Shown in pieces: positions 19,633 to 28,077 of a stretch of DNA of 48,068 nt (the first letter of the stretch is position 1; every line of letters begins with the position of its first letter). The position numbers were made by a program, and so were the translations under genes. The notes under the pieces are model-generated. The model was not told the DNA's origin and ran no database searches. It was given only the letters and a program-made list of their open reading frames with translations. This DNA comes from Chrysophaeum taylorii (taxonomy: Eukaryota; Sar; Pelagophyceae; Pelagomonadales; Pelagomonadaceae): positions 1 to 48,068 of the forward strand of contig JAQMWT010000226.1 of the NCBI GenBank assembly GCA_029834535.1, given 5' to 3'.

Positions 19633-20600
19633 CTGTTTGGACCCGGGTACCTTGACGTTCATGCCGTGCCAGGTTTACCGGCACCGAACAGGACGAAAGT
19701 TTGCCACGACGATTGGCATTGATGGTAAGGCCGATGTCACTTTTATTTGTAGTAATGATTTAGCCGCTCAGTTCAAGCGCGATGGCATGATTGTCGATAA
19801 GGGAGAACTGCCAGTGAAGCGAACGCTTTCTGGGTCAGGTTTGAAATAGACAGCGATTTACGACTGGACTACGCTGCGAGTTGTGATTGGCGATGGATTT
19901 ACTGCACCGTTAGTGGCCATTGTCGCAGATACCAGCACGCTGTTTCTGTTAGGAGGCCGCGATATTCGAGTGCTGGGCGACGTGGTGGATCATCCGCATG
20001 ATCCGGTTTCCTTCTATCGAACTCAAGCCGCGTATGGACGTCGACCGATGCGTTACCGAGGCGAGCGAGTTGTCTCCCCGATTTTGACATGCAGGCCAAC
20101 CTATGAGCGCCAACCTGTCGTCGCCTCAATATACAGTCATCAGAGGAATGCCCTTAAGCAAAGCTTCATCGATGTGAAGGTGAGGGAAGTTCGCGAAGCC
20201 TTGCATCCCTGCCGATCTGCGACGACCGCCGAACGAGCGTCAATCCGCATCTACGACGATTGGAGTGCCGCCGGAACTACCAGCACAGATGTCGTTAGAA
20301 TCCGAATCTGACGTTATCGCTTATACCGCACGAACCCAGATGGTCGAGCCAGGTAGAATTTACAACACTCCTGCGACTCTCTCGCGGCCTTTGGATCCTG
20401 GGCAAGTCTTTGTCGCGACGTCTTCTGGCTATGAGCAGTTGAGACTCGTCAATGGTCTGTGTTCGTCATGCGATGTCCAAGACAAGCACTCTGCTATGGT
20501 AGCCGCGTCGTCCCTACAGGATGTTCCGATCACGGTGATGCAAGGACAGATTCTGGCTCATGGCGACATGTTCGTTGTCAAGACGAGTTAGAAGAGGTCT
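19633..20600 (+). pseudogene. Retroviral-type aspartic protease region, degenerate
   Basis: The sequence TTIGIDGKADVTFICSNDLA (about 19709-19768) followed by VVIGD, VAIVAD and FLLGGRDI (about 19880-19970) has the layout of a retropepsin: a catalytic loop, then the LLGRD strand near the end. The catalytic D-T/S-G is replaced by D-G-K, so either the residue is lost or the motif is shifted. A separate open stretch at 20265-20591 (GRIYNTPATLSRPLDPGQVF) continues the polyprotein with no recognised fold. Confidence 0.45.
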
Positions 20601-21760
20601 CCGCAGTTGACGAGGAGGACGCGACCACAGCTTCAGACGAAAAGGGAAGCGCTTCTTTTACTGTGTCGGTGAGGAGTCACCTCAATCAGGTCGAAGACTT
20701 TCCCGCGCCGATTCTGCTTGGGGTAACGATTGGCTGCTCGCTTAGATCTGGTCAGTCGATACCCCCACTTCACGAGAAGGACGATGGAGAAGACTCTTAT
20801 CGTCGTCGGTCCGAAGAAGACGAGCAGACGCGTCGCCACGCTACCGAGTGTGAGATTCGCCAGCGCTACGAAACAGTACGATGGCTCCCGCACACGTGCA
20901 TGAAAGTGGTCATGATGTTTAGCGGCCCTGGAGGTAGCACTTTGGGACTGCAACGAGCAAACGATGTGCGGCACGTCCTTTCGCGCAGTTTTAGCTCTTG
21001 ATTCCTCAGCAGACGCGAATATGGTTCGCCGCGCCAATTTCCCGAATATTCCCGTTGTTCAGCGCAATCTCTGTGGACGCTATGACACGACCTTGCGATT
21101 GATAAATAACTACTTACCGTGGGAAGAATAGTCATCGTCTATGTGTATTGCCACGCCCCCGTGCGTGCATTCTGCATTCTGCACTTTGCAACTTGACCGC
21201 CCGTGATGTTGGAAAGGGTGTGACCACAACCCACTGGACCATGAAGATATGCAAGATGGTAGGTTTTATGCTTTGGTTGATCGAACGGGAAGCCCCGATT
21301 GTGGCTTATGTTGCCCATTTGCATCCTTTTGTTGGCGTCCCTTGCACCTCGAAGAGGCACCCAAGACTTGCTCGGATAGGCAGACTAAGTTCGCGGAATA
21401 ATTAGGCTACGGTGACGAACCGCACTTGCTACAGGTGAACAACCTAGGCTCGTCGCGGGATGCTACCGGCGTTTCTTACAGGGCTACGCCCGTACCTCTT
21501 CGGATGGGACCACACCGTTCCGATACCAAACCCTTGACCGTGGAGATAACCGCCGAGTTGCTAACTATGCCGTCAGACTATGATTGGGCTGGATTGACGA
21601 AAACAGCCACGTTCAATCTTTTGCTTTTATTTTCGCGCCAAACTCTATTGCTATTTTGGCAAAGAACCTTCATAACTATGTGCCCAAGGTACTCAGACTG
21701 GTAAGCGAAGTTCATGCGAACGCCTTATGTCCGACTGAACAACCCTCCGATGTTAATTTG
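20600..21760 (+). pseudogene. C5 cytosine DNA methyltransferase domain inside Pol
   Basis: Conserved C5-methyltransferase motifs follow in order. Motif I (MFSGPGGSTLGL, about 20915-20950) binds S-adenosylmethionine. A motif II/III-like stretch follows one frame later (VLALDSSADANMVRRANFP, about 20988-21044). Motif IV has the catalytic proline-cysteine (ATPPC, 21150-21164). A motif IX-like segment (LTVEITAELLTMPSDYDW, about 21533-21586) and a motif X-like APNSIAILAKNL (about 21640-21675) close the fold. Motif VI is not clear. An acidic and E/R-rich stretch (20600-20890) precedes it. At least three frameshifts or stops mean it is dead in this copy. It lies between protease and reverse transcriptase on the same strand, so it was part of the polyprotein. 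A host-gene fragment captured by chance is less likely, given its place and its shared decay. Confidence 0.72.
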
Positions 21761-22099
21761 AAGGTAACGGGTACTGCATACCAACTTTTGCACGCTCCGT
21801 TGATCGACACTCAAGAACGCGTTAGCGTTATCAAGTGGGTGTCACGAGAAGATTTACAGGATCCTACGAAGTGGAGACCTCCTGAAGTGCCCTTATTGCC
21901 GTTTACGACTGATGTGACGGGGACGTCACGTGCTTCTTTTGCAGACCCAGCCCGAGAAACACAAATGGACTTTTTGCCAGAACCGGATCAGAATCGCGAA
22001 CCGAAACTGAAGAGCGAGGCGAGTGTACGTTTCGAAGGCGAGAAGATTAACAAAAGCCACCCTGAGGTCAGATTCAAACATGGGGAGAAGTTTGATGTT

Positions 22100-23545
22100 C
22101 CTTAGAAGGACGCTCCACGAGATGAGGATGGTGTACCTTTACCACAGACTCCGGAGCACGTGAAGAATATTGAGGCTATGAAAGTTACGCTCCCGACGAA
22201 AGAAGAAGTCGAGAAAGTCGTGAAGGAACTTGGAATACCAGACAATCCGCACTTGGATGAAGGTGCGAAGCTTATGCTGAGTCACTGCGTTCGATATGCG
22301 CGGTCATTCATCGATCCGATCACGAGACCAGTGGACTCGTCGCCAGTATCGTTGCGTTTCAAGGACGCCAGCCCTAAACCGATTAAGATGACGCCGCATC
22401 GACTCACTCCGGCCAAGCTCGACTGCCTTCGCAAGCAGATTACCGAATGGTGTCGCGATGGAGTTACTCGCCCTGCGAATTGGCATTGGGGATTTCCTTG
22501 CTCATGTTGCCCAAGAAGGAAGCTGAAATTGGAACGTTTAACACTTTTCGTGCCGCTGTGGATTTGCGACAGCTCAATGACCAGTTAGTCAATGACAGTT
22601 TGCCGAATGTGCGATAGGATGATGCTTTAGCATTTCTAGCGAAGCACCGTTGGAGAACCTGCATTGATATACGCTGGGGATATCATAACTTTCGTCTGGA
22701 CCCTGCAGCTCGGAACGCTGTCACGATGGTCAGCCCACTTGGAGCCCACCGTTTTCTGCGATTTCTTTGGGGAGTAAAGAACGAATTTGCAAGCAGATGG
22801 CCAGTGATCAGCCAAAGTGGATGTACAAGAGATGGTCGCTTTCATCGACGACATTATAATGGGAATGACCGATCTTCATATCATTTGCAAGTATTGATCG
22901 AAGTTCTGTGTCACCTAGCTCAGCGAGGATACAGTGGTCCAACGTCGAAATTCCATCTTATTAAGGATGATATCGAGCTTCGGGCCAGATCTCTACGCCT
23001 GATGGTTTGAAGCCGAATCCTACGACGCTAGAAGCACTACGAAATCTGCCGATACCAGGAACTCTGCGCAACACTTCACCGAAGACGCAGGTTCGATCCT
23101 TCATCGGGATGAGCAGCTACTGCCGCCGATATGTGAAGGGTAACTCCAAGATAGCCGAGCTGCTGAGACGCTTGTGTCTCGAAGATGTGCTTTTCAAATG
23201 GACACCTGAATGTCAGAAGGCCAGGGACACGATTATTGCCGTTCTAGTCGATTCTCGCGGAGTGTACCACCCAGATTATGATTTGGCGTTTCAGATACGC
23301 TCTGACGCGTCTAAAGATGGTCTAGGCGCATACCTTTTTCAAGTCGTCGAAGTCAAGAACGAGAAAGGGCGAATTAATCGCGGGGACAGAGTGATTGTGT
23401 ATTGGGCCGTGCTGTACCGAAGGAGATGCGATATTACGAGCCCCGCCGTTTGTAGTTGTTTGTTGTTATACTCTCTCTGGAGCATTTTCGAGCCCACATT
23501 GAAGGTCATCGGACTTTTCTCGAGACTGATCATCGGAATCTGACA
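22100..23545 (+). pseudogene. Reverse transcriptase and RNase H of the LTR element
   Basis: The linker TPKEE-like stretch leads into the reverse transcriptase. Its landmarks are KMTPHRLTPAKLDCLRKQI (about 22386-22442), FRAAVDLRQLND (about 22540-22585), CIDIRWGYHNFRL (about 22660-22700) and the catalytic FIDDIIM (about 22843-22863), where F replaces the usual Y of YxDD. The thumb and connection follow. RNase H begins near 23200 with FKWTPECQKARDTI and the catalytic SDASKDGLGAYLFQ (about 23305-23340). At least three frame changes occur (near 22505, 22617 and 22760) and an in-frame stop at 22615. Confidence 0.85.
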
Positions 23546-24990
23546 TTTTTGCGGGATACTACTCATTCGTCTGGCCAGCTCGCCATATGGACCTTGCGAG
23601 TAGCGAACTTTGTCCATGAACTGAATAACAAGCCGGGTAAGTCGCCAGATTGAGCATACCTGATTGTCTTTCTCGCAATCCCATCGTGCTCGAGTGTCAT
23701 GTCATGTTGTCAATTATTACGACCAACATATCTGAGGAGAAGGGCGAGCCGCCAGATGACCCTATGGTTCTGGCTGTTTCCAGCGATACGAATCAGCGTC
23801 AAGAGCTTCGTCTGCAGTTTCAACCACACCCTTTGCACGATGCTGCTGCTATCCAGGAGTATATTGACAAGATCCCAGACAACCTTACGCTTGACGAGAT
23901 TATCCAGGCTCTGAAGGAGGTTCCGATGTGCAAGAATATACGCCCTCGGATGGCTCAAGGCCATTCTCTCCGTCGTTATGGAGCCAATACTCGCTTCGAA
24001 CGAATCAGGAAAGTGCTGTATCGCACTGCTGTCGATTTACACCCTATGATTGTCGCACCTGCGAAGCTACGTGACCGCATTATTCGATTGTACCACGACA
24101 ACCCTGTCAATGGTGGTCACATAGGTCGCGAAAGCACAGTTCAGGCCATTTTATAGCTTTTTTGGTGGCCTCGCATGTCGAACGAAGTTGGAGCCTTTCT
24201 AGCATTGTGTGTCAGAAAGTTCGCACGCCCGAACCGAAGAAGTCTGGACTACTTCATCAGCCAGTGCACGAAGGTGATTGTTCTGTCCTTTGCATCGACC
24301 TTCTCGGACCCTTGCCTGGTTCCGGTCCTGAGACGCACATGATCGTATTCCTCGATCCTTTTTCACATTTTTTGATTTTGGATGTACTTCATACTAAGGC
24401 CGCTGAGGCTATTCTTGAGTCTTTTGTCGCGAACATCTTGTTGCGTGGGTATTTGCTGCGAATGATTCGTACGGATAACGGTCGTGAGTTCGTCAATAAG
24501 TTGATGAAAGAGATCTGCAGTCTTTTCAACCTGTAATATCAGACTACGATTCCCTATCACGCTCAGGCCAACCCCGCTGAGCGAGTCAGCCGTTTTCTCA
24601 AGGCTTTTCTTCGCGCTTGTCTGCAGAATCGAAGTATCACTGATTGGCCTGCATTCATGAAGTTTGTTGCTTTTTGCTAAAATCGCAAGTTCATTCCTGG
24701 TACTCACATTTCGCCGTTTATGCTTCGTCAGAACCGCCAGCAAATGCTCCTGACTGACTACACCTTGCTGAGCCAGCCCGCGCGACAGTTGCCCAAAGCC
24801 CGTGCTGATTCCCTGACTGAGACTCAAAGTGCGTTCAAGCCCTACACGCGAGTTGTTGCAGAAGCTCACCAGAAGGCTAAGCTCAAGCAAAAGATGGCCT
24901 ACGATGCTGATCAAGTTGATGTCGAGTGCGCGGAAGGACCTCAAATCTTGTTGTACATTCCTCCCCCGCTGAACAAGCTGCGACCTGAGT
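23546..24990 (+). pseudogene. Integrase of the LTR element
   Basis: The zinc-binding HH part is visible as YHDNPVNGGHIGRESTV (about 24090-24137), and the CC part as VCQK after a frameshift near 24200. The catalytic core shows CIDLLGPLPG (first D, about 24292-24320), IRTDNGREFVN (second D, about 24466-24497) and NPAERVSRFLKAFLR (glutamate, about 24574-24612). A GPY/F-like module, LRPEWRGPFVITKRL, closes the domain (about 24979-25023). Stops lie at 24154, 24534 and 24678. The DDE residues themselves are all still encoded. Confidence 0.86.
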
Positions 24991-25567
24991 GGCGCGGGCC
25001 GTTTGTCATCACCAAGCGACTTCGCCCGCTGCCTACCAAATTGAGTCTCTTGACAATCCGCCCGAGCGTCGAACAGTGTCTGTTCAGCAGATCACTTCAG
25101 TTATGGTTCTTCCGATTATCGGTCGTGCTATCCCTAAGCCGGCCGAGACTGTTCGGAACGACTACCAGGGTGGAAAATTCGTTGTTTTCGAGATTCCTGA
25201 TCACAAGCATTCTAAGTGGCGTAAGAAGATTTATGTTGCCGAGGTTTATGAGGGCTACGATTTTGAGAATGACCGTGTTGCTTCGCATTTCTATTCCGAT
25301 CTCGGTCCTGATGACAAGCCATCCTACTGTAAGCCGACATCTCATCTCGCTACTCGCGAGCTCAAGCCCGAATATAAGGACATCGATGGTTGTAGCTTTA
25401 CAGATAGGTCTAAGTTGACCAAAGATTGCACTCCACGTGTTATCGACTTTCCCCCGCACGAGGTTGATGTCTTGATTCCCAGTTTCACTTCGTTTAATGG
25501 CAAGGTGCCAGAGCACATTGTCAAAAGCGTCCATCCTTGTCAAATTTCGAGATGCTCATGCTGCTGA
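24990..25567 (+). pseudogene. C-terminal domain of the LTR polyprotein, chromatin-reader-like (tentative)
   Basis: After the GPY/F-like module an open frame continues to 25567. Its middle reads GGKFVVFEIPDHKHSKWRKK and then IYVAEVYEGYDFENDRVA, followed by SHFYSD and KPEYKDIDG. The pattern of a basic lead-in, a V-A-E-V strand, a short turn and a HFY strand recalls small barrel readers (BAH or Tudor-like) found at the ends of some integrases. This is a guess from pattern. The frame is intact in this copy, unlike most of the element. Confidence 0.4.
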
Positions 25568-25630
25568 CGCTCTCCTCAAGCGCAAAAGAGCCTCGCGCTG
25601 AGGGCAGCTCGTTATCAAACTAGGGAGTCC

Positions 25631-26080
25631 TGTGGCGGAAACTCATGCTTCTTACTGTTGTTGGCCCCTTGCGGCGCCCGGACGGTTAGGCCAACGCCTT
25701 CCCGTCCCCCTTACACCCACCCACCCCAATCTCATTTCAGCTCGACGCTCTCACCCCCGCCAATCTAAGCTGCTTTGATCTGCGCACGTTCGGCTAACCT
25801 TTGAGTTTACTCCTTAACCCTTGTTAGTGACGGCATCGTCTCTGTGACGGCGACGTCACACGTTCATGAGGAGCATCTTTTATCATAAGCGATCTCCCAG
25901 CCTCAAGTATAGAGGTTTGGCGAGTGGTGTTTGTGGCGACGAGCGAGGTGTACCCCCCCTCCTAGACCGACTACCTCGAGTGTACGTGGACGCAGGCGTG
26001 TCTAGGCGAGCCCCCCGAGCTAAGCCTCGTTTCGTTCTGCTATACGCACTCCTCCTCTTAGCAGTCGACCTTCAAAACCC
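25631..26080 (+). repeat. 3' LTR (probable)
   Basis: It shares the 180-base block at 25870-26047 with the 5' LTR. Between 25665 and 25860 it carries a sequence absent from the 5' copy, including GCCAATCTAAGCTGCTTTGA (25765-25784), the module otherwise found in Helitron tails and beside the SulP gene. The two LTRs have therefore diverged by block changes, not only by point mutation. Confidence 0.55.
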
Positions 26081-26109
26081 CTATTTGTAATAACATTCCT
26101 CACCTTCCT

Positions 26110-26330
26110 TCACCTGCTTCTGCAATTTGCTTTCTTTTTTCTCTTGCTCTCAAAGTTCCTGCTCCCTTCTTCCTACATCTATACCATCCTCCTTTCCGTT
26201 CTTGCTTCTTCTTCGTTTCCCTATGCGCCCATCCATGGATTCTAGCTCTTTGAGCCTGGGAGTGGCAAACCATATTAATTTAAACAACTTGGACCCAACA
26301 CTTTCTTTTCCAAACTGACGTTTTCCCTCT
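26110..26330 (+). mobile_element. LINE-type 3' tail (copy 3)
   Basis: A T/C-rich stretch ends in GAGCCTGGGAGTGGCAAACC (26251-26270) and an AT-rich tail (ATTAATTTAAACAAC). It follows the 3' LTR, so the LTR element may sit between fragments of the same LINE family. Confidence 0.4.
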
Positions 26331-27300
26331 TTTTTTAGCCTCGCCTGCGAATCTGACAATCGCTTACGCCGGCCTCTTTCATGTATCTTGAATTCTTGCG
26401 ACCCCTTGGATTTCATACTAATGATTATTATGGAGTATGTGCAGGGCGAAGAGGTCAAGGACGGGCGAAGTTCTTAGCCCGCGCCTTGGCGCGCGCGTGT
26501 GTATTGGTCACGCCCTCTTCGCACAGGCCCCCACATGTATCCCCGCTGCTCGTGCGAGTCTCTATCTCGCGGGCCCCGCTCTTTGTCCGACGCGCGCTTT
26601 TGCTTCTGGCGTTGTTGTCTTCGTCTTCCTTCTTTTCACTGCAAGCTGTAAGTTCATTTCGAAGACTTCATTGTTCATGCTTGGTGTAAGTCACGTAGAA
26701 TTAACGCATATTAAGCGAACGTCGTAAAGCCGAATTCGCTCCGTTGCGAAAACCGCTTGAGGCCGGCAATTGAATAGAAGAGCACAAGGGAGTGCGGGCA
26801 GAATTCGTAGCAGGCTCCGTGGTCGTTAGATAAGAAGAGGGTTCTGCGACATATCCCCACCGGCACCCTCGCTCTCACGACGTGACGTGTCGAGTTGGCC
26901 TGCCTTACGACGACGACGATGATGATGATGATGATGATGATTAAAGTGCAATAGAGGTTCCAACAAAAAGCAACCAAAGTTGATTGATTCCGAGAGGTTT
27001 TTCGAAGGTAGACTGCTAAGAGTATGCGAGAGGGGGCTGGGCTTTGCGAAGGATTATAGAAAAGTCTATTGCTCAGAGGGGCGCATGGTTGCGATGGAGG
27101 ACGGTGCCTCATGAATCCGGAGCCTTGCGAGGGCATCCGCCCTTCCGGCGTAGGTTGGCACCTGTTCGCCTTCCGGCCGGGCCGGTTGGCAGCCGGAACT
27201 TTCGCAGTGGGACGGGGTATGACCGGTGGGTTGGAAGAACGTTATCGACGAGTTGGTTGCCAGTCACATCGCGGTCTCCGCGTCGTATGGCGACAAGCCG
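26331..27300. other. No gene recognised; GAT microsatellite
   Basis: Only weak open frames are present. A (GAT)n run with a GAC lead lies at about 26908-26941. The word AGACTGCTAAGAG at 27011 is a variant of the satellite word described at 10.8 kb. The 27060-27300 part is GC-rich and leads directly into the minisatellite. Confidence 0.4.
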
Positions 27301-27412
27301 GATAATCACTCTCCGCCGACTCACCTTTCGGCGCCCCTCGTCTAGAGACCCCCGTGATTCTGGATCGGATCCTGTCGGTCCAGCCTGGCTCCCATGCTCG
27401 GGAGAGGTCTGA

Positions 27413-27448
<36 letters not shown>

Positions 27449-27449
27449 G

Positions 27450-27491
<42 letters not shown>

Positions 27492-27602
27492 ATAATCACT
27501 CTCCGCCGACCCACCTTTCGGCGCCCCTCGTCTAGAGACCCCCGTGATTCTGGATCGGATCCTGTCGGTCCAGCCTGGCTCCCATGCTCGGGAGAGGTCT
27601 GA

Positions 27603-27650
<48 letters not shown>

Positions 27651-27810
27651 GGTTAGTTAGTTAGTTAGTTAGTATAATCACTCTCCGCCGACCCACCTTT
27701 CGGCGCCCCTCGTCTAGAGACCCCCGTGATTCTGGATCGGATCCTGTCGGTCCAGCCTGGCTCCCATGCTCGGGAGAGGTCTGAAGTTAGTTAGTTAGTT
27801 AGTTAGTTAG
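27300..27810. repeat. Compound minisatellite: about 120-bp unit plus (GTTA)n
   Basis: Three copies of a unit of about 115-120 bases (ATAATCACTCTCCGCCGACC to GGGAGAGGTCTGAA) begin near 27300, 27492 and 27674, each followed by a (GTTA)n run. The (GTTA)n runs differ in length and contain an occasional GTTG. The mirror image lies at 47905-48068 at the window end. Part of the unit (GACCTCTCCCGAGCATGGGA reversed) also occurs at 9373-9392. Confidence 0.92.
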
Positions 27811-27831
27811 TGCTAAGAGGGGGGGTGCGAG

Positions 27832-28077
27832 AGAGGAAATGGTTTTGAGTTTAAAAAGTCGATCGTTAACTTACGGTTAAGGGGGTCGACTGGTAATCAG
27901 AGTGGGGGCTGACGGTTTTGGTGCGTTGTGTTGGCCACGAGGTACTGGGCTTGCGGTTAAGAGGGGTCGACTGGTAACAAGAGTGGGGGCTGAGGGTTTT
28001 GGTGCGTTGTGTGGGCCACGAAGTACGGCACTACCTGTGTCTGGGGGCTTACGGTTAAGCTTGTGATAATATTCAAC
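27832..28077. repeat. About 90-bp minisatellite, left arm
   Basis: Two and a half units contain GGTTAAGAGGGGTCGACTGG, then GAGTGGGGGCTGA, then GGTTTTGGTGCGTTGTGTGG. A related stretch continues on the far side of the hAT element (31025-31125: AAGAGTGGGGTC and GGTGCGTTGTGTTG), so the hAT element inserted into this array. Confidence 0.75.

Larger units (their letters stand above)
15437..26080 (+). mobile_element. Ty3/gypsy-type LTR retrotransposon carrying a C5 DNA methyltransferase, decayed
   Basis: The element is bounded by related direct repeats (15437-16165 and 25631-26080) and encodes, all on the + strand, Gag, an acidic linker, protease, C5 cytosine methyltransferase, reverse transcriptase, RNase H, integrase and a C-terminal domain. 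The reverse transcriptase, RNase H, integrase order with a GPY/F-like module places it in Ty3/gypsy. Stops and frameshifts occur in every part, so it is non-autonomous now. Its length of about 10.6 kb is long for the class because of the linker and methyltransferase. Confidence 0.85.

Noticed and set aside
26437..26727. LINE reverse-transcriptase fragment
   Set aside because: A GVxxGxxxGxxxF-like look was considered, but no second motif supports it.
27420..27800. (GTTA)n runs as telomere repeats
   Set aside because: No TTAGGG or TTTAGGG arrays are present; the four-base run alternates with a 120-bp unit and is internal.
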